NCBI GenBank assembly: GCA_025362315.1
Contig: JANYGP010000040.1
Span: 1 to 64,000, forward strand
Length of the DNA: 64,000 nucleotides
DNA from: Polaromonas sp.
Lineage (GTDB): Bacteria; Pseudomonadota; Gammaproteobacteria; Burkholderiales; Burkholderiaceae_C
Direction of reading: 5' to 3'
Within the stretch, counting starts at the first letter, position 1, and the number at the start of each line of letters is the position of its first letter. Shown in pieces: positions 17,238-25,078 of the stretch. A model generated the notes under the pieces. That model was not told the origin of the DNA, made no database searches, and saw nothing but the letters and a program-made list of their open reading frames with translations. The translations under genes and the position numbers were made by a program.

Positions 17238-18314
17238 ATGCTTAAACTGACTTTTCAGCGGGTTGCCAGGGTGTTTGGCGTGTTCACGCTGTTTGCGGCC
17301 CTTTGTGTTCCTGCTGTCAACGCTGCCAGCACCAAGAAACCCGTCGTCAAGAAGGTGCAGGTTACAAAAACTTCCACGTCGAAAAAAGTCCTTACGTCCA
17401 AGTCGAGCCGCCAGTCTGCCCGGTTTATATCAGGCATCAAGCGCAAATCCATCATGCGCATCGCCGCCACGCCGCCCCGGCCATCTTTTGGCCAGATCGC
17501 TGGTTTGCATGGCGCGCAGGATGCACTTGAACTGAAATCAAGTGTGGCACTGGTGATTGATCAGGACACCCGCGAGGTGTTATTCCGTAAAAACGACAGC
17601 GCGGTGTTGCCAATTGCGTCCCTGACCAAGCTGATGACCGGCGCTGTTGTGACAGCGGCAAAGTTGCCGATGGACGAGATGATCACCATCACGCAGGACG
17701 ACATTGACACTGAAAAAGGCAGCCGGTCCCGTCTGGCAGTGGGCACCTCCCTGACCCGCGGGGACATGTTGCACCTGGCCTTGATGTCGAGCGAAAACCG
17801 GGCTGCCCATGCGCTGGGCCGCACTTACCCGGGCGGCATGGCGGTGTTTGTCAGCCTGATGAACGCCAAGGCAAAGCTGCTTGGCATGGTTGACACCAAA
17901 TATGTCGAGCCCACCGGGCTGTCGAGTCGCAACCAGTCCAGCGCGCAAGATCTGGCGACGCTGGTCAGCGCTGCACATGCTGACCCTGTTCTGCGCGAAT
18001 ATTCAACGTCTACCGGCTACCAGGTGGCAGTTGGCAACCGTACCCTGCAGTACAACAACACCAACCGCCTGATCAAAAACCCCGAGTGGGACATCGGCTT
18101 GCAAAAAACCGGCTACATCACAGAAGCCGGCCAGTGCCTGGTGATGCAGACCAAAATAGCAGGGCGCAAGCTGATCATGGTGTTCCTGGATTCAGCTGGC
18201 AAACTGAGCCGCCTGGGTGATGCCGAGCGGGTTCGGCGCTGGGTGGAGTCCAACCCGGTTGCAGCTGAACGCAAAGTCACCATCAGCACCGCTGCCAAGC
18301 CTGTGAGCTTCTGA
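17238..18314 (+). CDS. pbpG: D-alanyl-D-alanine endopeptidase (PBP7-like)
   Basis: Peptidase S11 family enzyme that cuts peptidoglycan cross-links in the periplasm. The 358-residue product starts with a signal peptide (about residues 1-30) and a basic Lys/Ser/Thr-rich linker. The catalytic triad motifs follow: SLTK (about 128-131), SEN (about 185-187) and KTG in QKTGYI. ATG 17238 begins the signal peptide; the open frame extends to 17160. The stop codon lies inside an 8-bp tandem repeat (18304-18342). The symbol is by similarity to PBP7. Confidence 0.88.
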   Translation: MLKLTFQRVARVFGVFTLFAALCVPAVNAASTKKPVVKKVQVTKTSTSKKVLTSKSSRQSARFISGIKRKSIMRIAATPPRPSFGQIAGLHGAQDALELKSSVALVIDQDTREVLFRKNDSAVLPIASLTKLMTGAVVTAAKLPMDEMITITQDDIDTEKGSRSRLAVGTSLTRGDMLHLALMSSENRAAHALGRTYPGGMAVFVSLMNAKAKLLGMVDTKYVEPTGLSSRNQSSAQDLATLVSAAHADPVLREYSTSTGYQVAVGNRTLQYNNTNRLIKNPEWDIGLQKTGYITEAGQCLVMQTKIAGRKLIMVFLDSAGKLSRLGDAERVRRWVESNPVAAERKVTISTAAKPVSF

Positions 18315-18342
18315 GCTTCTGAGCTTCTGAGCTTCTGAGCTT
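18304..18342 (+). repeat. 8-bp tandem repeat over the pbpG stop codon
   Basis: TGAGCTTC occurs 4.9 times in tandem. The first unit encodes the last residues and the TGA of the second unit (18312-18314) is the stop codon. Gain or loss of later units would not change the protein. Confidence 0.9.
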
Positions 18343-18400
18343 GCTATTCTTTGAGTAGCTGTCAGCGCAATGATTGTATAGGCTGTACGCGATTTCAATG
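18341..18400 (+). repeat. Dispersed motif copy 6
   Basis: TTGCTATTCTTTGAGTAGCT, then GTCAGCGC, then ATAGGCTGTACGC. It starts at the end of the 8-bp repeats, between pbpG and the IclR gene. Confidence 0.6.
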
Positions 18401-18436
18401 CCTGAAAACGGCATTTTTCAGACCAGAAGCCAGTTG

Positions 18437-19216
18437 TCAACGCGGCCGATAACCCAATTCACTCGAAATCTCGTTCGCTGTGGCTTGCAACTTCGTCAGC
18501 CAATGCTCTTCCAGCCTGTCCGCCGGGGCTGAAATCGACAAGCCCGCGACCAGTGCATTCTGGTCGTCATAAATACCAGCGGCCATGCAGCGCACGCCCA
18601 GCTCCAGCTCTTCGTTGTCTCGGGCAATGCCATATTGCCGCGCTTTTGACAGCTCCCGCTCGAGGATAGGCAGCTGCGTGATCGAGTTGCGCGTCTGGCC
18701 CGGCAGGCCAGTGCGGGTGGCGTAACTGCGCAAACGCTGCGGGTCATCAAAAGCCAAAAACAGCTTGCCCACCGACGTCAGGTGCAGCGGCGCCCGCCCA
18801 CCAATGGCACGCACCACCTGCATGCCTGATCGTTCGCTGTACGCACGCTCGACATAGATGATTTCGTCGCCCTGGCGCACGCTCAGGTTCACCGGTTGCT
18901 GGGTCAGCTTGTGCAGCTCCCGCATCGGGCCCAGGGCTGCGTCACGCACATTGAGCCGTGCTTTGACCATGTTGCCCAGCTCCAGCAGGCGCATGCCCAA
19001 GCGATACGTGCCAGCCGCAGGGCGTTCGACAAAACGCCCGGTGGCCAGGTCATTCAATATCCGGTGGGCAGTGGACGCATGCAAACCCGACTTTTCGCTG
19101 ATTTCTTTCAGTGACATGGCCTCTTCGCGGTTGGCCAGAATGTCCAGCAGACTGAACATGCGTTCAATCACCTGAACCGTGGGTTTGACGGGTACAAAGC
19201 TGTCCTGTTTGGTCAT
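18437..19216 (-). CDS. IclR family transcriptional regulator
   Basis: 259-residue DNA-binding regulator. The N-terminal winged helix (about residues 12-75) includes MSLKEISEKSGLHASTAHRI, and the C-terminal effector domain is typical, with LHLTSVGKLFLAF and a Cys-containing GVRCMAAGIYDD motif. IclR proteins control catabolic or stress genes in response to small organic acids; the target here is unknown. It lies 32 nt downstream of bpt on the same strand, so it may share transcription with aat-bpt. No nearby catabolic gene points to its ligand. Confidence 0.9.
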   Translation of the reverse strand: MTKQDSFVPVKPTVQVIERMFSLLDILANREEAMSLKEISEKSGLHASTAHRILNDLATGRFVERPAAGTYRLGMRLLELGNMVKARLNVRDAALGPMRELHKLTQQPVNLSVRQGDEIIYVERAYSERSGMQVVRAIGGRAPLHLTSVGKLFLAFDDPQRLRSYATRTGLPGQTRNSITQLPILERELSKARQYGIARDNEELELGVRCMAAGIYDDQNALVAGLSISAPADRLEEHWLTKLQATANEISSELGYRPR

Positions 19217-19248
19217 GCGTAAATTTTACGCTATGAAATTACGATTCG

Positions 19249-20034
19249 TCAGGCGGCAACAGCAGGGGGTGTGACCCATTGGCCGTCGAGCCACACTTCA
19301 TGCGGCTTGAAGGCGGCCTTGTAGCGCATTTTGGCGCTGTCATTGATCCAGTAACCGAGGTAAACATAAGGCAAGTTCAGCATCGCAGCCTGCTCTATCT
19401 GCCACAGCACGCCGTAATTGCCAAAGCTGTTTTTGCTAACGGCATCGTCGGGCTCATAAAACGTGTACACGGCTGAAATGCCGTCTTCCAGCACGTCCAG
19501 GATGGCAACCATTTTGAGGACACCGCCCTGACTGGCATCGCCAGCCTCGCCTTTTTGATCACCGGAAGGTGGCTCCCGAAATTCAACCAGCCGCGTGTTG
19601 ACCCGGCTCTGCAGCAAAAACTGAGAGTACTGATCAGCGCTGTCGTGGTCCATGCCGCCGCCTGCATGGCGGCTGTTCTGGTAGCGCAAATACAGCTGGT
19701 AATGCTCGCTGGTAAAGCAAAGTTTCAGCACACGCACCACCAGGTTTTGATGCCGGGCTTGCGCGCGTCGCTGGCTTTTATTTGGCTTGAAGCTTTGCAC
19801 CGGCACCCGCAGCGGCACACATGCCTGGCAACCGTCACAGTACGGCCGGTAAGTGAACATGCCACTGCGCCGAAAGCCCTGCGCCACCAGGTTTGAATAA
19901 GCATTGTTGTTGATCAAATGGCTCGGCGTGGCCACCTGGCTTCTGGCCTGCCGGCCGGGCAAATAACTACACGGGTAGGCCGCTGTGGCGTAAAACTGCA
20001 GGGTCTGCAGCGGCAGGTCTTTGAGATGCGTCAT
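19249..20034 (-). CDS. bpt: Aspartate/glutamate leucyltransferase Bpt
   Basis: N-degron enzyme that adds leucine from Leu-tRNA to proteins with N-terminal Asp or Glu, marking them for ClpS/ClpAP. The 261-residue length fits. Seen are the N-terminal Cys cluster [13 protein letters not shown], the [10 protein letters not shown] basic segment, and the C-terminal [15 protein letters not shown] block of the ATE family. It overlaps the aat stop by 4 nt (start 20034, aat end 20031), forming a two-gene N-degron operon, a common arrangement in proteobacteria. Confidence 0.94.
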   Translation of the reverse strand: MTHLKDLPLQTLQFYATAAYPCSYLPGRQARSQVATPSHLINNNAYSNLVAQGFRRSGMFTYRPYCDGCQACVPLRVPVQSFKPNKSQRRAQARHQNLVVRVLKLCFTSEHYQLYLRYQNSRHAGGGMDHDSADQYSQFLLQSRVNTRLVEFREPPSGDQKGEAGDASQGGVLKMVAILDVLEDGISAVYTFYEPDDAVSKNSFGNYGVLWQIEQAAMLNLPYVYLGYWINDSAKMRYKAAFKPHEVWLDGQWVTPPAVAA

Positions 20035-20798
20035 GTTGTTGCTGGCGTCTTGGATGTCAACAGATATTTCCAGTATACGGGGTCAAACTGCCATGTCGGG
20101 GCAGGGCGACTGATGGCCTCAGCTACGCCATTGACGAAGACATCCCGGCTGATTTCTTGCGCACCCAGTGATGCCAGATGAGCAGTATTTTGCTGGCAGT
20201 CAATCATGCCAATGCCATGCGCGAGGCAAAAAGCCACCAGCGCAGACAGCGCAATTTTGGACGCATCGCTTGCGTCGGCAAACATCGATTCACCAAACAC
20301 CATGCCGCCCAAATTCACACAATACAGCCCGCCAACCAGTTGGCCATCGACCCAGGTTTCAACACTGTGCGCAGGGCCTGCCGCGTGCAGGGCGCAGTAC
20401 GCTGCAATCATTTCCGGCAATATCCAGGTGCCCGGCTGGCCGTCTCGCGGCTTGGTGGCACACGCGTTGATCACACGGGCAAACGCCGTGTCAAAGCGGA
20501 CTTCACAAGCCGGATTGTCTGAAAAGTGCTGCAGCGTTTTGCGCAAGGACCGGTGCAGTTTGAACTGCCCAGTTTGCAGCACCATGCGTGGGTTGGGGCA
20601 CCACCACAGCGTGGGCTGCCCGTCGCTGTACCACGGGAAAATGCCTTGCCCGTAAGCGCGCACCAACGTCGTCACATCCAGCGAGCTTCCCGCAGCCAGC
20701 AAGCCGGGCGCGGGGTCGTCCAGCCCCCAGGCACGGCTGGCAGGCGGAAAGCTTTCACCCGCATCCAGCCAGGGCAAAGGGCGTTGCTGTTTTTTCAT
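20031..20798 (-). CDS. aat: Leucyl/phenylalanyl-tRNA-protein transferase
   Basis: Transfers Leu or Phe from aminoacyl-tRNA to N-terminal Lys/Arg of proteins for ClpAP degradation. The 255-residue protein shows the family signatures [25 protein letters not shown] and the central [15 protein letters not shown]. It is the first gene of the aat-bpt pair, divergent from tRNA-Asn with about 60 nt between. Cytoplasmic. Confidence 0.95.
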   Translation of the reverse strand: MKKQQRPLPWLDAGESFPPASRAWGLDDPAPGLLAAGSSLDVTTLVRAYGQGIFPWYSDGQPTLWWCPNPRMVLQTGQFKLHRSLRKTLQHFSDNPACEVRFDTAFARVINACATKPRDGQPGTWILPEMIAAYCALHAAGPAHSVETWVDGQLVGGLYCVNLGGMVFGESMFADASDASKIALSALVAFCLAHGIGMIDCQQNTAHLASLGAQEISRDVFVNGVAEAISRPAPTWQFDPVYWKYLLTSKTPATT

Positions 20799-20839
20799 TT
20801 GGCGTAGGGCAAGGGGAGAGGCAGCGTTAAATAGGACGC

Positions 20840-20845
20840 TATAAT
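20840..20845 (+). promoter_or_regulatory. -10 box of tRNA-Asn
   Basis: TATAAT perfect hexamer 12 nt before the first tRNA base. No good -35 hexamer is visible at 17 nt. Confidence 0.6.
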
Positions 20846-20857
20846 CTTAGGCTGTAT

Positions 20858-20933
20858 TCCTCGATAGCTCAGTTGGTAGAGCGCCGGACTGTTAATCCGT
20901 AGGTCCCTGGTTCGAGCCCAGGTCGAGGAGCCA
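20858..20933 (+). tRNA. tRNA-Asn (GTT)
   Basis: Full cloverleaf: acceptor TCCTCGA pairs with TCGAGGA, D arm AGCTC..GAGC, anticodon loop CTGTTAATC with anticodon GTT, T arm CCTGGTTCGAGCCCAGG, discriminator G and encoded CCA (20931-20933). It is followed by a strong terminator. tRNA genes such as this are common integration sites, and the accessory stretch starts just after it. Confidence 0.98.
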
Positions 20934-20950
20934 AAAACTCTAATGAAATC

Positions 20951-20984
20951 AAGCCCTTACGCCACAAGCGTAAGGGCTTTTTTT
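20951..20984 (+). terminator. Terminator of tRNA-Asn
   Basis: AAGCCCTTACGC (20951-20962) pairs perfectly with GCGTAAGGGCTT (20968-20979), loop CACAA, followed by T7. Confidence 0.93.
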
Positions 20985-20997
20985 CTTTGTGGCTCGC

Positions 20998-21026
20998 CGT
21001 TGCTACCGCGTTGCTACCAGTAGCAA
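20998..21026 (+). repeat. Direct and inverted repeat downstream of tRNA-Asn
   Basis: CGTTGCTACC occurs twice (20998-21007, 21009-21018), and TTGCTAC-CA-GTAGCAA forms an inverted repeat (21011-21026). It sits in the leader of the DUF6499-like gene and may be a protein-binding site. No 3'-end duplicate of the tRNA was recognised further on. Confidence 0.5.
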
Positions 21027-21059
21027 TCATGTAGAGTGAACTCGCAATAAGGAGTCAAC

Positions 21060-22013
21060 TTGAAAAACGCATTCTTGGAAGAACTTCAAACGCTGGCCGA
21101 AAACGTTGAAGTCAGGCTGGATTGGAAAAATCCTCAGCCCTGCCCTGATGCGCAAAGTACCGACAGCGCAATGTGGGCGTGGGAATTTTTGCGAAGAAAC
21201 CGTCATTACGTCCGTGACTTCGATACCTTTGTCGAGAAAAATGACCAAGAGGTTCATGACAAGTTGGCCGTCGCTTGGGGCATTTCGAGACTAGCTGACC
21301 CCGGCCACTCATACGCAAAACTGCGCGAAGAAGACGTCATTATCAAAAGTGCTTTTCTCTTTGACGGCAGTGAGCCCTACGTAGTATTTCCTTACTATTC
21401 CAAAAGCGAAGTTATTGAGCAGGCTCGCCCCAACGGTCGGCGACTGCCTGACCCCAATGAGCTTACGATGCTGCTTGCACCGAACCAGATTGCAGTGATC
21501 CTCAACCGCGACGGAAACATACAACTCCAAATTGACTCGCTGCTAACGCAACTAAAGCAGCCTAAAATATCTGGACAATCAAGCCGGGATACACGCTGTT
21601 TTGTCTTCGAGGTTGATTCATCGGGCAACCAGCCGTCGGGAGATAGTGAAACGCATCTAGTTGGGTTTGAACACGAATATCCAACAGTGCACGTCCTCCT
21701 CTCACACCTTTGGCTTTCGCTTCGGTGCCTAGATGCGATGGGCGAATTTCAATCACCCAGTTTGGCGATCACTTCAAAACATTTTGTCGATCAATTGGTC
21801 GCAAAATTCAATGTTGAACGGGCATCGGGTGTCAGCGCCGCCTCGACATTGAAAACCAATCCTGATGAAAACTGGCGCAGGCAAGAAATAGTGGACGCTC
21901 TGCGCTACGGCTTGCGCTATGGCCTCTCAATGAGGCACATCACCGTCGCATCAACTGACCTTGAGAGTCAGGTAAAGAAATTGCGTTCGATCAAAAAGAA
22001 GCCTTTCAAATAG
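21060..22013 (+). CDS. DUF6499/DUF2285-like protein, mobile-element type
   Basis: 317-residue protein. Near the N terminus it has WAWEFLRRNRHYVRDF, the signature of DUF6499 regulators found on integrative and conjugative elements. The part around residues 200-260 (VHVLLSHLWLSLRCLDA) resembles the DUF2285 domain often fused to it. It starts at TTG 21060, supported by AAGGAG at 21049-21054. On mobile elements such genes flank integrase or relaxase genes, none of which is present here, so it may be a relic of an element at the tRNA-Asn site or a free-standing gene. The assignment is by motif memory; role unknown. Confidence 0.65.
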   Translation: MKNAFLEELQTLAENVEVRLDWKNPQPCPDAQSTDSAMWAWEFLRRNRHYVRDFDTFVEKNDQEVHDKLAVAWGISRLADPGHSYAKLREEDVIIKSAFLFDGSEPYVVFPYYSKSEVIEQARPNGRRLPDPNELTMLLAPNQIAVILNRDGNIQLQIDSLLTQLKQPKISGQSSRDTRCFVFEVDSSGNQPSGDSETHLVGFEHEYPTVHVLLSHLWLSLRCLDAMGEFQSPSLAITSKHFVDQLVAKFNVERASGVSAASTLKTNPDENWRRQEIVDALRYGLRYGLSMRHITVASTDLESQVKKLRSIKKKPFK

Positions 22014-22296
22014 CTGAGCAATCGGTCCACCAGGGTGCAAATTTTGTCGATGCCGCGAGAAAAGACTTTCTGACCTATCCAGCAGTTCACATCATCGGAC
22101 TAGGGCAGAATTCATCTAGTACCAACAAAAGCCACGCTTTGGGGTGAGCGAAAGCACATCGCCAATTCAAACGCGGTACGCATCTCGGCGCTTAACGGCG
22201 CTATGAGATTAAAGGGTCAAACCTAAGTCGCTTTGCATCGGCATCGCGCAGACCAACGCATTTAGCGTTGCAACCTTCACTGCTTGTTGCATCCAC

Positions 22297-22982
22297 TTAC
22301 GGCACACGCCTGCGGCTCTCGAACTTAGCTTTATTGAAAAGTTTTGGCAACGAAAAACGTTGCCAAGGAGTAGCTATGTCTTTAAAAAATATGCCGATAT
22401 GCACCAGTCCTGAATCTGCATCCACGCCAATATGCGCTTTCATGCACCATCCGTTAGGATGACCTTTGATCATGTACCACTGGTTGCCCTTTTTGCTCGA
22501 ATGCATCTCGGGGTCTCTTCCTTTGTCTTTGTTCTTTGGTGATGTGGGTGCCGCTATCAACGTGGCATCAACGGCCGTGCCAACTTTAAGCAGCAGGCCT
22601 TTGCGGGTGAGCAGCTCATTGACAGTGGCCAGTATCTGTACGGCCAACTTGTGCTCTTCCAACCTGTGGTGAAATCGCAAAATAGTGGACTCATCTGGCA
22701 GGCGGCCATGCGCATCGAGCTTGGCAAACTCGCGGTACAGGGGGATATCGAAGAAGGCCTCTTTCATGGCGGGTCGGACAGGCTGAACAATTGCTGCATG
22801 AAGTGCACGCGCAGCATGGTCTCAAGAGCAAACGGGGGTCTGCCGTTTTTACCCTCGGGGTAGTACGGTGCGATGAGCTCGACCAGCGCGGCTCACGGAA
22901 CGACGCGGTTCATCTCACGCAAGAACTCGCCTTTGCGGGTCCACTTGTTGCTCAGGTTCAAATCAAGGCTGCTTTGTTTCAT
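22297..22982 (-). pseudogene. IS5-family transposase, broken
   Basis: The minus strand encodes a recognisable IS5-type transposase in pieces. The first part (ATG 22982) reads MKQSSLDLNLSNKWTRKGEF and meets an in-frame TGA at 22893-22895, where a Trp is expected. A frameshift follows near 22770 in the segment encoding LFSLSDP. The second part (22297-22767) holds DESTILRFHHRLEEH, the DDE Asp in VDATLIAAP, and MKAHIGVDADSGLVH. About ten extra codons interrupt the segment around QWY. The end after SGLVH is unrelated to the family. It cannot make an active transposase. Confidence 0.88.
22344..22366 (+). repeat. Hairpin TTGGCAACG-AAAAA-CGTTGCCAA
   Basis: Perfect 9-bp inverted repeat with A5 loop, at the damaged 3' end of the transposase remnant. 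No T run follows on either strand, so not a classic terminator. Confidence 0.6.
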
Positions 22983-23105
22983 GGGCTCTATGTTCTCAGG
23001 CTTGCCTTACGTCGCGCTCACACATGACAGGGGGTTATGCAGAGTTTCCTTAGAGCAAATTCCCATTAATTTCAGATTTAGATAAAGCCCGCCACAATAC
23101 AAACA

Positions 23106-23219
23106 ATTAAAACTAAAGTCAAAAGCCTAATTCTTGAAGCGGTTGAACAGACTGCCAGCGACCTGCATCGGCTCAGTTTTATTGATCGAAGCAAGATGCG
23201 CAAGTTCGACGGTCTGTGA
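23106..23219 (+). pseudogene. HigA-like antitoxin, N-terminal remnant
   Basis: Reads KTKVKSLILEAVEQTA, then SDLHRLSFIDRSKMRKFD, matching the first 35-40 residues of Xre-family HigA-type antitoxins (typically TKVKNLILES...MREFDAL). It lacks a normal start (the first codon would be ATT) and hits TGA at 23217, before the helix-turn-helix domain. No toxin partner is adjacent. The following bases to about 23340 contain no readable gene. Confidence 0.6.
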
Positions 23220-23359
23220 GGCGCTAAAAAAGTTGAAGTTGTGTTCACCACTTTGCCTTCCAGCCGGCAATCGAAAATTGGTCAGCGCGCTGCACGGCTT
23301 GCCAATCAAAAAGCAGCTGGATGAAAGTCGCCAGCCACTTTTTCATTCAAAACCTATGT

Positions 23360-23421
23360 TTGCTATTAATTAAATAGCTGCTTGCGCACATAAATAGAGC
23401 GCTAGAGGCCTTAAAAATGCC
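23360..23421 (+). repeat. Dispersed motif copy 7
   Basis: TTGCTATTAATTAAATAGCT, then GCTTGCGCACATAAAT, then GCGCTAGAGGC. One of the best intergenic copies, with the left arm GCTATT...AATAGC palindromic. Confidence 0.85.
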
Positions 23422-23427
23422 TAAGAG

Positions 23428-23457
23428 CTGGCTGATCTGGCTGATCTGGCTGATCTG
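23428..23457 (+). repeat. 9-bp tandem repeat
   Basis: GCTGATCTG three times in tandem (23431-23457), preceded by CTG and flanked by AGCTGGC/GCCAGCT, which are themselves complementary. Confidence 0.85.
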
Positions 23458-23502
23458 GCCAGCTGACGCGCCAAATGGACTGCCAAGAGGAGCTTGAAGG
23501 CA

Positions 23503-23569
23503 AAATATTTCGTATTCGCCCTACAGTCCAATGGATATATGCGCTTGCAGCTGCTAAATTTGTAGCGCT
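23503..23569 (-). repeat. Dispersed motif copy 8
   Basis: Minus strand: GCTACAAATTTAGCAGCTGC, then AAGCGCATATAT, then ATTGGACTGTAGGGC. It lies 25 nt downstream of the truncated vapC. Confidence 0.65.
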
Positions 23570-23594
23570 TACCTTGCTTGAAGGGCGTTACCAT

Positions 23595-23882
23595 TCACCG
23601 AATACGGCGCACCTCAACCCCCACAGCCTTGGCCACTTGCAGCCAAGGCTTGTCGGCCGTCAAAACCACCGCTTTTTTGGCGCGCGTCAGTGCCAGGCAG
23701 GCGCGGTCACCTAATGACAGCCCAACCGTCCGCGTTATGCTCCGCACCCAAGCGGCATCGGCTGATTGCGTTTCGTCGAGTGCCACGATTTGCAGCTCGA
23801 CGGATGTCATGACGGTCGCCGCATCTGCTGGGCTTAGGCGGTTGGTCAACGTTGCGGTGCTTGCCGTGTGTGCATACAGCAC
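23595..23882 (-). pseudogene. Truncated VapC PIN-domain toxin
   Basis: The last 80 or so residues are nearly identical to the intact VapC at 24656-25078: LSPADAATVMTSVELQ, VGLSLGDRACLAL, VVLTADKPWLQV. The N-terminal third, with the first catalytic Asp and Glu, is missing. Its 5' end overlaps the last 37 nt of the RelE/ParE-type toxin gene, so a recombination junction lies around 23850-23880. It retains only half the PIN active site and should be inactive. Confidence 0.85.
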
Positions 23883-24136
23883 AGTACCAGCAATTGGCTG
23901 TCTTCAACTTTGTAAAGAACTGAATACGGAAAGCGTTTTAATAAAACACGTCGCACCTCTTGATGTACTTCAGGGGCAGCAAAAGGATTGCGCGCTATTC
24001 GGTTGATGGCCGACTCGAGGCAGCGAGCAAACTCATCACCCAAGCCTTGCCGCTGCAGGTCGTACCAGGCTTTTGCAGCAACTACCTGCGCATCGGCGCT
24101 GGTGCGAAAAACAACGGTTAGCGTCAATCGGCTCAA
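23846..24136 (-). CDS. RelE/ParE-type toxin
   Basis: 96-residue toxin of the RelE/ParE superfamily: TVVFRTSADAQVVAAKAWYD, then FARCLESAINRIARNPFAAP, then VRRVLLKRFPYSVLYKVED. ParE members poison gyrase and RelE members cut mRNA; which applies cannot be told. It starts at ATG 24136, overlapping the antitoxin stop by 4 nt. Its C terminus (CCMHTRQAPQR) runs into the truncated vapC and may have been altered by that junction, so activity is uncertain. Not to be confused with topoisomerase parE at 54.6 kb. Confidence 0.85.
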   Translation of the reverse strand: MSRLTLTVVFRTSADAQVVAAKAWYDLQRQGLGDEFARCLESAINRIARNPFAAPEVHQEVRRVLLKRFPYSVLYKVEDSQLLVLCCMHTRQAPQR

Positions 24137-24351
24137 TCAATTTGCAAATGAGTTTTGACGGTGCTCCAAGGCACGACTTCTTGAGGGCTGGCGCGGTGCT
24201 CGGCCAAGCGTTTTTCTATCTCTGCAACTTCATGGGTTTTGAGGGGCTGCACCGCCGCCTCCTGTGCCACGCTGTCCCACAGGTCTTCGGCCAGTTCAAT
24301 GCGTTCGGCAGCGCTTAAGGACAACAGCGCTTGCAGGTCTGACTTTCCCAT
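24133..24351 (-). CDS. Addiction-module antitoxin of RelE/ParE-type pair
   Basis: 72-residue small acidic protein of the Pfam Unstab_antitox (TIGR02574) type: LLSLSAAERIELAEDLWDSV is the family hallmark. It should neutralise the toxin encoded immediately downstream (4-nt overlap) and may autoregulate the pair. ATG 24351 (MGKSDLQALL) is supported by AAAGGAG; the open frame extends to 24399. Confidence 0.9.
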   Translation of the reverse strand: MGKSDLQALLSLSAAERIELAEDLWDSVAQEAAVQPLKTHEVAEIEKRLAEHRASPQEVVPWSTVKTHLQID

Positions 24352-24426
24352 AAATGCTCCTTTGTGATGTATTTGAATTGTAGAAGGCTTGCCAGACATC
24401 AGATACCTTCTATTGAGTCAAGCGTG

Positions 24427-24482
24427 GTGCTAGTAAATAAATAGCTGCTTGCGCATATAAATACTGGGCTAGAGGTCTAAAA
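24427..24482 (+). repeat. Dispersed motif copy 9
   Basis: TGCTAGTAAATAAATAGCTG, then CTTGCGCATATAAAT, then CTGGGCTAGAGG. A strong intergenic copy. Confidence 0.85.
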
Positions 24483-24568
24483 TAGATCTAAAAATCGCCT
24501 TAATTCACGCAATCTGGCGGTTTTCTGAGGCAAATAGACGGCGTACGAGCTGATTAAAAACCAAAAAC

Positions 24569-24631
24569 CCGTTATTTAGCGCTACAGCCCAATGAATACG
24601 TGAGCGTATAACTCCTAAATTCGTAGCATAT
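24569..24631 (-). repeat. Dispersed motif copy 10
   Basis: Minus strand: ATGCTACGAATTTAGGAG, then ACGCTCACGTAT, then ATTGGGCTGTAGCGC. It lies 25 nt downstream of vapC, the same spacing as copy 8 to the truncated vapC. Confidence 0.65.
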
Positions 24632-24655
24632 TCTTAGTTGTAAAAGTTCTACTTC

Positions 24656-25078
24656 TTAACGAATACACCGCACCTCAACCCCCACAGCTTTGACCACTTG
24701 CAGCCAAGGTTTGTCTGCCGTCAAAACCACTGCCTTCCTGGCGCGCGCCAGTGCCAGGCAGGCGCGGTCACCTAACGACAGCCCAACCGTGCGGGATGCG
24801 TTGCGCAGCCAGGCGGCATCGGCTGATTGCGTTTCGTCAAATGCCACTAATTGCAGCTCGACGGATGTCATCACGGTTGCAGCGTCTGCTGGGCTCAGGC
24901 CTTTGTCCAACAGCTTGGTCAGTACTTCGGTGTGATTGACTGCGCTGAACAGGTAGGGCTGGTTGAATGCGTTGATCACCTCGCCAGTGCCTGGCTCGTC
25001 GTTGAACAGTGCCAAAAGTGCCGACGCATTTAGCACGATGAAGTCGCTAATCGGGCCTGTTGTTACCGCTATTGCCAT
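24656..25078 (-). CDS. vapC: VapC-family PIN-domain ribonuclease toxin
   Basis: 140-residue PIN-domain protein expected to cut RNA, partnered with the AbrB-type antitoxin upstream. Visible active-site positions: HTEVLTKL (Glu), LSLGDRACLALA (Asp) and LTADKPW (Asp). The first, usually VLDASALLA, reads VLNASALLALF: the first catalytic Asp is Asn, which could lower metal binding. Start ATG 25078 is the likeliest; it overlaps vapB by 32 nt, and an earlier start at 25093 is possible. A truncated second copy lies at 23595-23882. Confidence 0.85.
   Translation of the reverse strand: MAIAVTTGPISDFIVLNASALLALFNDEPGTGEVINAFNQPYLFSAVNHTEVLTKLLDKGLSPADAATVMTSVELQLVAFDETQSADAAWLRNASRTVGLSLGDRACLALARARKAVVLTADKPWLQVVKAVGVEVRCIR

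Larger units (their letters stand above)
22297..23049 (-). mobile_element. IS5-family insertion sequence remnant
   Basis: The upstream end of the transposase remnant carries GGAAACTCTGCATAACCC (minus strand, about 23032-23049), which looks like an IS5-family terminal inverted repeat. The opposite end is not recognisable and appears deleted. No flanking target duplication could be assigned. Confidence 0.6.

Noticed and set aside
18304-18342. Possible CRISPR array
   Set aside because: Units are 8 bp without spacers. No CRISPR-like repeat-spacer pattern or cas gene occurs in the window.
23846-24136. Naming the toxin gene parE
   Set aside because: RelE and ParE cannot be told apart here, and parE is used for topoisomerase IV at 54.6 kb.
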